In this document: positions 18,958-27,844 of the stretch, piece by piece
Numbering within the stretch: position 1 is the stretch's first letter
Layout of the letters: each line of letters opens with the position of its first letter
Assembly: GCA_963731285.1 (NCBI GenBank)
Contig: CAVSUR010000016.1
Span: 36,194 to 100,193 of the forward strand
DNA length: 64,000 nt
Origin: CAVSUR01 sp963731285
GTDB lineage: Bacteria; Actinomycetota; Actinomycetes; Streptosporangiales; Streptosporangiaceae
Direction of reading: 5' to 3'
Notes under the pieces: generated by a model
Database searches by the model: none
Told to the model about the DNA's origin: nothing
What the model saw: the letters and a program-made list of their open reading frames with translations, nothing else
Translations under genes and position numbers: made by a program

Positions 18958-20268
18958 TTACGCAGCCGGGTCAGGGTCGGGCTCGCCGGCCGCGCCAACT
19001 TCGCCCTCGGGATCAGGCTCCCCGACGGCACGGGCTTCGCCGACAATGCCGCCGGGCCCGGTAGTGCCGGGACCGGCGGCTGCTCCGTCGGTCACCGCAG
19101 CGGGGGCCAGTCGCCCGCGCCGGGCCATCGCGGCGGCGATCGACGGATAGATGAGCACCGACAGCACTCCGGCGCCCACCATGGCCGCCGCGTTGGCGGG
19201 AACCATCACGCCATCGCTCAGGCCGATCTCGGCCAGCGCGATCAGCAGCGGCATGGTGGTCGCCGTGATGAACGTCATCTCGACCCGCTCCCGCAGCGCC
19301 AGGGAGCGCCGGTAGACCAGGAGCGAGGGCAGCCCGCGGACCACCAGCAGCAGCACGAGGAAGATCAGGAGCCGCAGCGGATTCCTGACTACCGCCGCGA
19401 CATCGAGGGTCATGCCTGATACCACGAAGAAAACCGGGATGAAGAACCCATAGCCCACGGCGTCGAGTTTTCCCTCCAGGGGAGTGACATCGACAGCCAT
19501 CCGGCGGGTCCAGGTGCGCAGCACCATGCCGGCCAGCATCGCGCCCAGCACCACGTCCAGCCCGAACCGCCCGGCGGCCACCAGCAGCAGCAGCAGCAGC
19601 ACGATGGACCAGCGCAGAGTGGTCTGAGCGGTCGCCCGCTGGCCCTGCCGGACGACCATGCGGAGCCTTGCCGGGCCGATAATCCGCGGCAGCGTGGTCA
19701 GCAGGACCGCCACCGCGCCCACGGCCACGATCGAGACAATCGCGATGAACTCGCCGCGCTTGGTGAGGAACACCGAGATGGCCACGATCGGAAACAGCTC
19801 GCCGACGGCCCCGGCCGCCAGGACGTACCGGCCGAATTCGCCGGAGAGCATGTCATTGTCGTGCAGGATGGGCAGCAACGTGCCCAGCGCGGTGGTGGTC
19901 AGGGCGAGTCCGATCGGCACGAAGTCGCGCACGTAGCCGGCTGCGCCAAGGCCGCCCACCGCCACCACCGCGATGACGGCGCTCAGCCCCCAGCCCGCCA
20001 TGGCCAGCCTGCCGGCCTGCTCGCGCAGCAGCAGCGGGTCCAGCTCGTACCCGGCGAGCAGGAACAAGAATCCCAGCCCGACGTTGGATAGCAGCCTGAT
20101 GCTGACGGTATCGGCCAGGCCCAGGACATGCGGGCCGATCAGGATGCCGGCGAAGATCAGGACGACCACCTGCGGAACGCGCGGTCCGGGAAGCGCGGCA
20201 ACCACGATCGGCGCCAGCGCCGCCACCAGCGTCACCACCAGCAGCGTTTCGAGGCCCTTCGCGTCCAT
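18958..20268 (-). CDS. Second CPA2-family cation/proton antiporter
   Basis: A 436-residue antiporter, related to but clearly different from its convergent neighbour. It has about 12 membrane segments with FAGILIGPHVLGLAD, GLGFLFLLAGYELD and GYGFFIPVFFVVSGMTLD, all CPA2 landmarks. An unusual acidic, Gly/Pro/Glu-rich tail of about 50 residues (GEPDPEGEVGAAGEPDP) ends the protein and may be cytosolic. Two antiporters and an RCK-gated K+ channel within 4 kb point to a pH/osmotic homeostasis cluster. The ATG at 20268 is followed by DAKGLETLLVVTLVAAL, the first helix. Confidence 0.92.
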   Translation of the reverse strand: MDAKGLETLLVVTLVAALAPIVVAALPGPRVPQVVVLIFAGILIGPHVLGLADTVSIRLLSNVGLGFLFLLAGYELDPLLLREQAGRLAMAGWGLSAVIAVVAVGGLGAAGYVRDFVPIGLALTTTALGTLLPILHDNDMLSGEFGRYVLAAGAVGELFPIVAISVFLTKRGEFIAIVSIVAVGAVAVLLTTLPRIIGPARLRMVVRQGQRATAQTTLRWSIVLLLLLLVAAGRFGLDVVLGAMLAGMVLRTWTRRMAVDVTPLEGKLDAVGYGFFIPVFFVVSGMTLDVAAVVRNPLRLLIFLVLLLVVRGLPSLLVYRRSLALRERVEMTFITATTMPLLIALAEIGLSDGVMVPANAAAMVGAGVLSVLIYPSIAAAMARRGRLAPAAVTDGAAAGPGTTGPGGIVGEARAVGEPDPEGEVGAAGEPDPDPAA

Positions 20269-20281
20269 CCCGGCGACCTCC

Positions 20282-20563
20282 TCAGCCCAGACCCACGGCG
20301 TCCGCGCGCGATACGGCCGGACCGGCGCCCTGACGTTCCGCCCGCGGCAGGGCGCCCGGGCGGAGCATGACGTCGTGGAGCCGGTCGATGAGCCGGATGG
20401 CGGGGATGAGGTGGCTGACGGCGGGCGCCGGGACCGCGCGCCGGGGCCGATGAGCCATGCGCGGCCATGACCGCGCCGCCGATGGGCACGTATTTGCCCA
20501 TACTGACAGCAGCTGGCCGGCCGGCCGCCGCAGGTAGCGCCGCACGATACCCGGAACCGTCAC
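20282..20563 (-). CDS. Possible small hypothetical protein upstream of the antiporter
   Basis: A 93-residue frame, MTVPGIVRRYLRRPAGQLLS, ending SHLIPAIRLIDRLHDVML and RADAVGLG. It lies just upstream of and co-directional with the second antiporter gene. A parallel frame over the same bases reads MGKYVPIGGAVMAAHGS, so a frameshift within a real gene is possible. No family recognised. The evidence is only position, start codon and plausible amphipathic composition; it may be noncoding. The rest of 20269-20701 holds nothing else I can support. Confidence 0.25.
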   Translation of the reverse strand: MTVPGIVRRYLRRPAGQLLSVWANTCPSAARSWPRMAHRPRRAVPAPAVSHLIPAIRLIDRLHDVMLRPGALPRAERQGAGPAVSRADAVGLG

Positions 20564-20701
20564 GCCGCCATCGTATTCATGGGCCTACATCGCCGGGGAG
20601 TGCCGTCTGCTGGCTGCTGGCCAGCAAGACGGTCCGGGCCGATCAGGATGTGCACGGACCTTCGGTCAATCTGCGCCGCAAAGACCGGTCATACTCACTT
20701 C

Positions 20702-21682
20702 ATGAGTCAGGGGCGGTCGAAGGTGTCGGTGATCGGGGCCGGGCACGTCGGCGCTGCCGTGGCGAACGCGCTCGTGCTGCTGCGCGTATGTGACCTGGTG
20801 ATGCTCTACGATCGCGACCAGGCCCGGGCTGAGGGAGAGGCCTGGGACATCGCCGACGCGATCCCGCTGCTGTCTGAGATGGAGATCCTGCCCGCCGCCA
20901 GCTACGCCGACCTTCAGCACTCCGACGTGGTGATAATCACGGTCGGGGCGACCGTCGCGCCGGGTCAGAGCCGTCTCGACGTCGTCAGCGCCAATGCGCG
21001 CGTCATCGCCGCCATGGTGTCCGAGCTCGACCGGGTCTGCCCGGATGCGATCGTGATCCTGGTGAGCAATCCGGTGGACGTGCTGACCCGCCTTGCTATC
21101 GAGGGCTCCGCCCGGCCGCCTGGCCTCATCCTGGGCTGCGGGACAGCCCTGGACGGGGCGCGGCTGCGGCACCAGCTCGGCAAGCTCCTCGACATCGAGC
21201 GGGAATCTATTCACGCCTATGTCATCGGCGAGCACGGAGACAGCTCGTTCCCGGTCTGGTCGACTGCCACCGCGGGGGCGATCAGGCTCGAGGAATACCG
21301 GCTGCCCGAGGGCACTTCGTGGTCCGAGATCAGAGACGAGCTGGCCGCAGCCACCCGCGCCCGCGGGATGAGCATCCACCAGCGAAAAGGGTTCACCAGC
21401 TACGGAGTGGCAGTCGCCGTAGCGCGCATCGTGCGCGCCATCGCCCGGGACGAGAAACGGATATTCATGGTCTCCGCCCTGGCAGCAGCCGAGTACGGGA
21501 TCGGCCCGGTGGCGCTCAGCCTGCCCTGCGTCATCGGAGCCGCAGGAGTTGACCGCCAGCTTCTGCTGCCGATGACAGCAGCAGAGCAGCAGATGCTCCG
21601 GCGCTCGGCGGCCATCCTCGACAGCGCGTACCGGTCGCTCAGCGCGGACGGCCCCGCGGCCGGAGCCGGCCGCGGGGCCTGA
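20702..21682 (+). CDS. L-lactate/malate dehydrogenase family protein
   Basis: A 326-residue NAD-dependent 2-hydroxyacid dehydrogenase. It shows the Rossmann motif VIGAGHVGAAVANAL, an acidic NAD-binding residue in VMLYDRD, the mobile loop ATVAPGQSRLDVV, VSNPVDVLTRLA, a substrate-Arg region GARLRHQLG and the catalytic-His motif IGEHGDSSFPVWS. The mobile loop differs from both typical LDH (Q at the specificity position) and MDH (R), so I do not assign lactate or malate. ATG 20702 follows a TATACTCACTT stretch. An in-frame ATG 41 codons upstream has no family support. Confidence 0.9.
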   Translation: MSQGRSKVSVIGAGHVGAAVANALVLLRVCDLVMLYDRDQARAEGEAWDIADAIPLLSEMEILPAASYADLQHSDVVIITVGATVAPGQSRLDVVSANARVIAAMVSELDRVCPDAIVILVSNPVDVLTRLAIEGSARPPGLILGCGTALDGARLRHQLGKLLDIERESIHAYVIGEHGDSSFPVWSTATAGAIRLEEYRLPEGTSWSEIRDELAAATRARGMSIHQRKGFTSYGVAVAVARIVRAIARDEKRIFMVSALAAAEYGIGPVALSLPCVIGAAGVDRQLLLPMTAAEQQMLRRSAAILDSAYRSLSADGPAAGAGRGA

Positions 21683-21714
21683 CGGGCATAGCGGCACAAC
21701 GGCTCTGGCCGGGG

Positions 21715-22858
21715 TCAGGGCGCGGTTCGGGAGGATCCGGGACCGAGCCACTCGACCCACCGGCCCGACGGGTGAGCACGCGCCAGCAGGCGCCCGCGGT
21801 CAGTGCCGCCGTGGAAGGCACGGGCGCCGAGCACCGCGAAGACGCCGCGCTGCTGGTAGTCGCGGACCAGCGATGCGGGCAGCGCGAGACCTTGCACGCT
21901 GTCCTGCCCGGAGGGCCCGAGCGGAACCAGAGGATCGAGCGATATCCAGGTCACCGGACGGTTGCGGCCGGCCCCGGCCAGGATGCCGGTCAGCTGCGCA
22001 CGCCGCTCGGGCGGCAGGAACACCGCCATGTAGGCGTCGACCACGATCACGCTGCGCCCCGGCGCAAACCTGTCAAGCAGGCCCGGCAGCACCTCCACCA
22101 CATCCCCGGCGACGAGCGCGACCGGGTTCTGGCGGGTCACGTCGATGGCCGCGGCGAGCCGGGCCAGCGCGGATGCCTCCGGCGGCACGCACGCCTGCAG
22201 CCATGACCTTTCCGCCGGGTCCTGCACGTCGATCGGGCTGAGATCAATTCCGACACGCTCGGCGATGGGCGGAAGCCCGGCTCCCGGGGGCTCGCGCGGC
22301 CCGCGCACCTCACAGCTGATGCTTACGGCGGCGCTCCCGGGCCCGGCCGCCCGGCCGCCCAGCAGATAGCGATACCGGTCCAGCTGCAGCCCCAGCCCAG
22401 CCCCGGTGCCCAGGTCGACCAGCCCGATCGGCTCGGTGCGCGAGGCGGTCGTCGCCGCGATGCCCAGCGCGACCTGAGTGCACCGTGCCACCTCATTCAT
22501 CTGATAGCGGCGACCGCGGCAAACAGCCGCAATATCGTCCAGGCGGCCGGAGCAGAACTCCCTGGCCGCCGGATAGAACCCAGCATCGAAACCGGGCTGC
22601 GGCGCTCCCGGCTCCGGGAAATAAGCGGCCAGCGAGAGCCGGCCTGTCGCGGCGAACCAGGAACGATATCGCCGCGCTCGCCAGCAGCGCGGGCAGCCGG
22701 TCTGGCGGCAGCACCGCCAGCCGGTCCAGCAGTCTCTCGTGCTCTGCGATCACCCGGAACAAAGCAGCCGTCAGCCGCCATGACTCTGGCGCATCCGGCG
22801 GCGACCAGCCGGCGGCCACCTCCAGCGCCTGGGCGCGGATTTCCTCAGCTGGTGACAC
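21715..22858 (-). CDS. DUF2332 family protein, one frameshift
   Basis: A protein of about 380 residues matching the DUF2332 pattern. The N-terminal half reads WSPPDAPESWRLTAALFRVI and SFLVRRDRPALAGRLFPG; the C-terminal half has CTQVALGIAATTA, GLVDLGTGAGLGLQLDRYRY and RVGIDLSPIDVQDPAERSWL. The Gly-rich GTGAGLGL stretch resembles an S-adenosylmethionine methyltransferase motif, but no reaction is known to me for the family. The two halves lie in different frames joined near 22550-22600, most likely by a single-base error. GTG 22858 is preceded by a GGGAG site. Confidence 0.82.
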
Positions 22859-22985
22859 GCTGCAGCTCCCGCCGCCGATCATTGCCGGCTGCCCGGCCGC
22901 TAGGCCGCAGCACAGCACGCGACCCTATCGCCAGCCGCGAAGCGGCCAGGGCCGCCTGCGTCCGGTCGCCGGGAGATCCGCCGCG

Positions 22986-23480
22986 TCAGCCGATCACGTA
23001 TTTGAGACCGACCTCAGACTCCAGCGTGGCGTTAGCCGCGTGCAGAGATACGCCCCAGGTCTGATCACCCACAATGCCGTCGGCCCCGACGCCGCCCCAT
23101 CGCTGGAACGCCTCCACCGAGGATCGCGTGTGCGGCCCGAAGTCACCGTCTACCCCCTGTGGCGTCGTGTCCCACTGGCCGGCCGCACCGTTTGTCAGCA
23201 CCCGCTGAAGGCTGCGGACGACATCGCCGGTCGATCCCTGCTGCAGGGTCGGCATGGGACCGCCGTCCGGGAGGGCCTCCCAGGTGTGCGGGCCGACAAT
23301 CCCGTCGACGGTCAGGCCCTTGCCGCGCTGGAAGGTCCGGACGGCGGCCTCCGTCTTGGCGCCGAAGATCCCGTCCACCGCGAGTCCCAAGTCGGGTGTC
23401 CGGCGCAGCGCCCGTTGTGCTCGCCGCACAGCGTCGCCCGTTGCTCCCGGACCGATCGTAGGCTGTCCTGGGTTTGGCAT
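22986..23480 (-). CDS. Two-domain peptidoglycan-binding protein
   Basis: A 164-residue protein made of two PG_binding_1 domains in tandem. The first (about residues 8-72) has TGDAVRRAQRALRR, VDGIFGAKTEAAVRTFQ and VDGIVGPHTWEAL; the second (about 77-150) has GDVVRSLQRVL, VDGDFGPHTRSSVEAFQ and DGIVGDQTWG. These modules usually target enzymes to cell wall glycan, but no catalytic domain and no signal peptide are visible, so export is unexplained. It may act with a partner or be a truncated hydrolase. Monocistronic, on the minus strand. Confidence 0.92.
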   Translation of the reverse strand: MPNPGQPTIGPGATGDAVRRAQRALRRTPDLGLAVDGIFGAKTEAAVRTFQRGKGLTVDGIVGPHTWEALPDGGPMPTLQQGSTGDVVRSLQRVLTNGAAGQWDTTPQGVDGDFGPHTRSSVEAFQRWGGVGADGIVGDQTWGVSLHAANATLESEVGLKYVIG

Positions 23481-23654
23481 TGGCTACTCCCTTTGACGAA
23501 GCTCTGTGGCTAATTGTCTTCCCCGCTCCGCCCTCAGCCAAGGGCAGCCGGGGATCTGGTTTCGCCCGCCGCGTGCGGCCCCCTGGCAGGGCGCATGAAC
23601 CGTGCTGGCACACCCGGCGCGGGCCGGGGACCGCAGCGGGAGCTCAGGCCGTGT

Positions 23655-23849
23655 CTAGTCGCCGTCCGAGTCGCCGGAGCCGGAGCTAGGGTGCCCGCCC
23701 ACCGCGGTCAGCGCCTCGTCTAGCATCGCCGAGAAGGACTCCGGGTACTTGGCGAGCAGATAGGTGAGCACCTGCAGCCGTTCGTCTCCGGACAGCGCCT
23801 GGACGCGGGTGACGCGCAGGCTCGCGGCAGTCTCCGAGGTATCAGCCAT
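23655..23849 (-). CDS. Small hypothetical protein coupled to a histidine kinase
   Basis: A 64-residue protein, MADTSETAASLRVTRVQALS, with an amphipathic middle (ERLQVLTYLLAKYPESFSAM) and an acidic Ser/Gly/Asp tail. Its ATG overlaps the stop of the upstream kinase gene by 8 bases (ATGGCTGA), so it is almost certainly translated with it. No family recognised. It could be a small regulator of the kinase. It is very similar in size and composition to short proteins beside other actinobacterial HisKA_3 kinases, though that is recollection only. Confidence 0.72.
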   Translation of the reverse strand: MADTSETAASLRVTRVQALSGDERLQVLTYLLAKYPESFSAMLDEALTAVGGHPSSGSGDSDGD

Positions 23850-25230
23850 GAGGCATGGTAGCCCGGCGCTCCCGCGGGTATGCAGGCGCCGCGGGTGCCG
23901 GCGCGGACAGCACGCAGGGGACCTCGAGGTTCGCCACCGTGGGGCCGCCGGGCGGGCTGGATACCGCGAGCACCCCGTCGAAGGCGCCCAGCCGGCGCTC
24001 GATACCGCGCAGGCCGGTGCCGCGGGCGGGATCCGCGCCGCCGGTTCCGTCGTCGCTGACGCTGATCCGCAGCATCCCCGCTGCGTACCTGATATCGATC
24101 CAGGCCTGGCCGGCCCCGGCGTGCTTGGACACGTTGGCCAGCAGCTCGCTGACCGCGAAGTAGGCTGCCGATTCCACCGGCGCCGGCGGCCGCCCGGCCA
24201 GCTCGCTGCGGAAGTGCACGCGCAGCGGCATGTCCAGGGCCACCGCCCTGACCGCCTCGGCCACGCCGCGGTCGGCGAGCACCGGCGGATGGATGCCGCG
24301 GACCAGGTCGCGCAGCTCGGCCAGGGCGCGGGCCGAGGACTCGCGGGCCTCGGCCAGCAGCGCCCGGGCCGCCGCCGGGCTGGTGTCGATCAGCTGCTCG
24401 GCCGCGTCCAGGGCCATGCCGGTGGCGACCAGCCGGGCCTGCGCCCCGTCGTGCAGGTCGCGCTCGATCCGGCGCATCTCGGCCGCGCCGGTGTCGAGGG
24501 ACTCGGACCGGGTCTGGGCCAGATGATCGACCCGGAGCATGAGCCCGGCGTTGCGGGTCGGCCCCAGCAGCGACCGGGCCAGCAGGCCGTAGGCGGTCAG
24601 CAGCCGCGGGGCGGCCCACAGGCCGGCGGTCACGATGGCCAGGCCCAGCAAGATCAGCGACCAGGCGGCGCCAGCCCAGCCGCGGCCGCCCGCATAGCCG
24701 AGCCCCGGCAGCTTCCCGATCCCCGCCCCGGTGGTCACCAGGCCGCCGGCCAGCAGCGCCGCCGGCCCGGCCGCCAGTACCCAGCCGCCGGCCGCGTTGG
24801 TGATGAACCACAGCAGGTCTCGCCAGGTCGCCGGGTCGGCCAGCAGCCACCAGGCCCGGCGCCCGAGCCGGTGCCACGGGCCGCCCACGGCAGCAGGAGC
24901 CGGCCGGTACGGAACCTCGACGGGCACGCCGCACCAGCACGCCGTCAGCGCCCTGATCACCCCGGCCAGCCAGCGCATGACCAGCAAAATGGCGGGCACC
25001 AGCGCAGCCGCCAGCACCAGCAGCAGCACCGAATGGGCACTGCCGCTGGTGCCGCCCGCCCGGATGATCTCGATCAGGGCCAGGCTCAGGGTCGTCAGCA
25101 GGGCCACTCCGGCCAGCATCAGCCCGCAGAACACCAGCCCGCGGGCGCAGGCCAGCAGCCGGCCGGATATCCCTGACCGCAGCGCGCGCAGTGGCTCCTG
25201 CGCCCGCGGGATCATCGTGGTGCCGCTCAC
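23842..25230 (-). CDS. Membrane histidine kinase, HisKA_3 type (NarL-family partner)
   Basis: A 462-residue sensor kinase. The N-terminal half carries about four to six membrane helices (for example GLVFCGLMLAGVALLTT and VLLLVLAAALVPAILLV). The dimerisation/phospho-acceptor helix has RRIERDLHDGAQ, with His260 as the phosphorylated residue. The ATPase domain shows SELLANVSKHA (N box), SDDGTGG and GTGLRGIERRL (G boxes). The GTG at 25230 is chosen because GAGGAG lies 6 bases upstream; ATG 25215 is an alternative. No response regulator is adjacent. The NarL-type regulator at 15.8 kb is the only one in the window. Confidence 0.93.
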   Translation of the reverse strand: MSGTTMIPRAQEPLRALRSGISGRLLACARGLVFCGLMLAGVALLTTLSLALIEIIRAGGTSGSAHSVLLLVLAAALVPAILLVMRWLAGVIRALTACWCGVPVEVPYRPAPAAVGGPWHRLGRRAWWLLADPATWRDLLWFITNAAGGWVLAAGPAALLAGGLVTTGAGIGKLPGLGYAGGRGWAGAAWSLILLGLAIVTAGLWAAPRLLTAYGLLARSLLGPTRNAGLMLRVDHLAQTRSESLDTGAAEMRRIERDLHDGAQARLVATGMALDAAEQLIDTSPAAARALLAEARESSARALAELRDLVRGIHPPVLADRGVAEAVRAVALDMPLRVHFRSELAGRPPAPVESAAYFAVSELLANVSKHAGAGQAWIDIRYAAGMLRISVSDDGTGGADPARGTGLRGIERRLGAFDGVLAVSSPPGGPTVANLEVPCVLSAPAPAAPAYPRERRATMPHG

Positions 25231-25444
25231 TGGGTCTCCTCGGCCGGGTCCAGTTCCCTTCAGTGTGCCGGACCGGCAGCGCGGGCGCAGTGACCGTAGG
25301 CCCCGGACGGGGGGTGTACCTAAGTACACCCCCAAGATGCCACCTGAGTTCCTATCGCGGGCGGCCAGCCATCGCCTAGCGTGACCGGCGTGCCCGGCCG
25401 GCTTCGTATCCGGTGACATGCATACGAGTGGCCGAGGGGACACG

Positions 25445-26353
25445 ATGAACGTCGGAGTGAGCGACCTGCCCAGTCAGCACAGCCAGGCCGGGGACGGGCG
25501 GGCCAAGCGGATCAGCGGAGCCGATCGCAGCCTGCTGCGGCTGGCGGCGGGCCAGCCGGCCAGCGCGGATGACGAGCATTCCGGCCGGGCGCCCGGCCAG
25601 CACTCCGGGGAGCTGCGGGAGAGGATCACCGCGGGCGCGGTGCTGGCCATGGCCCGGTGCACCCCGTATCTGGAGACAGAGATGCTCGGCCTGGCCGGGG
25701 AGATCCCGCCGGGCAGCGTGTGCGTCGACATCGGCGCGGCCGCCGGGCTTTACACGCTGGCCATGTCCCGGCTGGCCGGACCAGACGGGCAGGTGCACAG
25801 CGTGGAGCCGCTGTCGTTCGCCCGCCCGATGTGGTCCCGGGTGCTGCGGGCCCGCAGCGCCGCCAACGTCCGCCACCACGCCATGGCCCTCGGCGCGGAG
25901 CCGGGCCGCGGGCTGATGAGCGTCCCGATCGGCCGCTACGGCCCGGTGACCGGCCGGTCCTTCGTGACCCGGGGCAGCCGCGGGCTCGGCTCCAACGCCG
26001 AGTTCGCCGAGCACATCGAGGTAGTGGTCACCATCGGCACCCTCGACGGGCTCTGCGCCGAGGCTGGCCTGACCCGGCTGGACTTCATCAAGATGGACAC
26101 CGAGGGAGCCGAGCTGGACGTGCTGCGCGGCGGTCAGCAGGCCATCGAGGCGTTCCGGCCGACGCTGCTGGTCGAGATCGAGGCCCGGCACACCGCCCGG
26201 TACCAGTACGGTCCCGACGACATCCTGGCCTGGCTGACCGGGTGCGGCTACGTAATGCACGCCTGGCGGCGCGGGTGGCGGGAGACCGGCCGCGTCGAGC
26301 CCGCGACCCGCAACTACCTGTTCCGGCCGAGGGGGGCGCGGCCGGCGAGATGA
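25445..26353 (+). CDS. FkbM-family SAM-dependent methyltransferase
   Basis: A protein of about 300 residues with a C-terminal FkbM methyltransferase domain. The SAM-binding motif I is VCVDIGAAAGLYTLAMSRLA, followed by VHSVEPLSF, and the family signature DFIKMDTEGAELDVLRGG is intact. FkbM enzymes methylate hydroxyls of sugars or polyketides; the substrate here is unknown. The N-terminal about 70 residues are polar and unconserved. ATG 25445 has a GAGGGG site upstream; ATG 25418 is in frame but less well placed. Confidence 0.9.
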   Translation: MNVGVSDLPSQHSQAGDGRAKRISGADRSLLRLAAGQPASADDEHSGRAPGQHSGELRERITAGAVLAMARCTPYLETEMLGLAGEIPPGSVCVDIGAAAGLYTLAMSRLAGPDGQVHSVEPLSFARPMWSRVLRARSAANVRHHAMALGAEPGRGLMSVPIGRYGPVTGRSFVTRGSRGLGSNAEFAEHIEVVVTIGTLDGLCAEAGLTRLDFIKMDTEGAELDVLRGGQQAIEAFRPTLLVEIEARHTARYQYGPDDILAWLTGCGYVMHAWRRGWRETGRVEPATRNYLFRPRGARPAR

Positions 26354-26381
26354 GCCCTGGTACCAGGCCGGGGGCCGCTGC

Positions 26382-26855
26382 TCAGCTGCTGCCCGCGCTG
26401 CCGCTGGCGTCGCTGGCCGGCCGGCGGCCGGCCGTGGACATCACCCCGTACAGGTGCTGCACGTGCAGCCGGACCACGATCCGGCGGTTAGCGATCATCT
26501 CCGCGCCGAAGGCGCCCCGGTCGATCTCGCCGTAGAAGTGCGAATGCACGGCGAACAGCTCGCCGGTGGCCGCGTCACCGGCCGAGGCGGCGACTTCGGA
26601 CAGGGTGACGCTGCCCGCAGCGACGGCGTAGTGCCAGAAGTCCTCGCCGCCGACATGCAGGGCGGCGCGCGGGTCACGGCCGAGATTGCGGCCCTTGGCC
26701 CGGTCTGCGGTGGTGGAGACGCGGATGACCCGGGCAGCGCGATCGGGAACGTACAAGACGCTGGACATCTGCGGCGAGCCGTCTGCCCTGATCGTGGCCA
26801 GCACCCCCTGCTGCCCGGCCGCGACCAGCTCCCAGAGCTCCTCCTGGCTGGCCAT
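26382..26855 (-). CDS. PPOX-class F420/FMN split-barrel protein
   Basis: A 157-residue single-domain split beta-barrel flavoprotein of the pyridoxamine-oxidase-like superfamily. It begins MASQEELWELVAAGQQGVLA and shows TIRADGSPQMSSVLYV, KGRNLGRDPRAALHV and a C-terminal VVRLHVQHLYGVM. Actinobacterial members of this group bind F420 and reduce quinones, pigments or xenobiotics. The start codon overlaps the stop of a 47-codon upstream frame as TGATG, implying coupling. A Ser/Ala/Gly tail ends the protein. Confidence 0.88.
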   Translation of the reverse strand: MASQEELWELVAAGQQGVLATIRADGSPQMSSVLYVPDRAARVIRVSTTADRAKGRNLGRDPRAALHVGGEDFWHYAVAAGSVTLSEVAASAGDAATGELFAVHSHFYGEIDRGAFGAEMIANRRIVVRLHVQHLYGVMSTAGRRPASDASGSAGSS

Positions 26856-26998
26856 CAGGCACCCGAGCCCGGCCGCGCGCCGTCGGCGAGCAGGCCCACG
26901 CCGATTCCGAGCATCCAGATGTCCTTGCTGACGCCGGCGCCGGCGCTGGTGGGCCAGATGCTGCCCGGCTTGTGCAGCGCCGGGGTGCGCAGGTACAT
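26855..26998 (-). CDS. Small hypothetical protein coupled to the PPOX gene
   Basis: A 47-residue frame beginning MYLRTPALHKPGSIWPTSAG and continuing with a hydrophobic DIWMLGIGVGLLADGA segment. The stop overlaps the next ATG (TGATG), which is typical of real operon partners, and it is divergent from a TetR gene. It could be a short membrane peptide or merely a leader that couples translation. No family recognised, and no strong ribosome binding site is seen. Confidence 0.45.
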   Translation of the reverse strand: MYLRTPALHKPGSIWPTSAGAGVSKDIWMLGIGVGLLADGARPGSGA

Positions 26999-27068
26999 GG
27001 TCAAGGTCCCCGGATCCGCTGAGACTAGCAGACCGGGGAGCACCCCCCGGTTCGGGTACCGTGGTGGC

Positions 27069-27737
27069 ATGCCGCCCAGGCCGCCCGACATCCGGCTGCG
27101 GGCCGACGCTGCCCGCAACCGGCAGGCCATCATCGAGGCCGCCCGGCGGCGGTACGGCCAGCGCGGCCTGGATGCGCCGCTGGACGAGATAGCCCGGCTG
27201 GCCGGCGTCGGCAACGCCACCCTTTACCGGCATTTCCCCTCGCGCTGCGCCCTCGCCGCCGCGGTGTTCGCCGACACGCTGCACCGCATCATCGAGGCCG
27301 GCCGCGAGGCGCTCGGCGATCCCGATCCCTGGCGCGCATTCGCCGGGCACGTCAGGTTCCTGTGCGAGCTGCAGGCCACCGACCGTGGCCTGGCTGACCT
27401 GCTCATCACCCGGGTCACCGGCGCGCCCGGCCTGGAGGAACTGCGGCAGCGCGCCTACGCCGATTTCGTCCGGATCGCCGGGCGGGCGCAGGCCAGCGGC
27501 GCGCTGCGCGCGGATTTCGTCCCCGAGGATCTGGTGCTGCTGCTGATGGCCAACGCCGGGCTGGTGAGCCGGACCGCCGGCCCGGCGCCGCAGGCCTGGA
27601 CCCGGTTCATCGACTTCGCCCTGGACGGCCTGCGCGCCGCCGCGGCGACGCCGGCCGCCGCGGCTCCCGGCCGGCGTGCCCTGCGGAGCGCGATGAGCCA
27701 GCGGGGGGACCGGCTGGGATACGGGCCAGGGCGGTGA
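27069..27737 (+). CDS. TetR-family transcriptional regulator
   Basis: A 222-residue regulator. The N-terminal helix-turn-helix (about residues 12-58) reads RNRQAIIEAARRRYGQRG, APLDEIARLAGVGNATLYRH and FPSRCALAAAVF, which is typical TetR. The C-terminal ligand domain ends with RFIDFALDGLRAA. It is divergent from the small gene/PPOX pair with about 70 bases between starts, so it probably controls that pair and itself. The inducer cannot be told from sequence. Confidence 0.92.
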   Translation: MPPRPPDIRLRADAARNRQAIIEAARRRYGQRGLDAPLDEIARLAGVGNATLYRHFPSRCALAAAVFADTLHRIIEAGREALGDPDPWRAFAGHVRFLCELQATDRGLADLLITRVTGAPGLEELRQRAYADFVRIAGRAQASGALRADFVPEDLVLLLMANAGLVSRTAGPAPQAWTRFIDFALDGLRAAAATPAAAAPGRRALRSAMSQRGDRLGYGPGR

Positions 27738-27803
27738 CCTAGCGAGCCGCCGCGCAGCCACCGGCCGCTGGCAGACTTGCCTGCTCTGCAAATGTTTTTG
27801 GCC

Positions 27804-27844
27804 TGCAATTTTGCAGTTGATGCAACCCTGCATATACTGGCCGG
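27804..27844 (+). promoter_or_regulatory. Promoter and probable self-operator of the second TetR gene; leaderless start
   Basis: A -35 element TTGCAG (27811-27816) and a -10 element TATACT (27833-27838) are 16 bases apart. The GTG start codon at 27845 lies 6 bases after the -10, so the mRNA should be leaderless. The -35 sits inside palindromic TGCA motifs: TGCAATTTTGCA (27804-27815) and TTGCAGTTGATGCAA (27811-27825, perfect 5-bp arms). A repressor bound there would block the promoter. This AT-rich patch stands out strongly from the surroundings. Confidence 0.75.
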
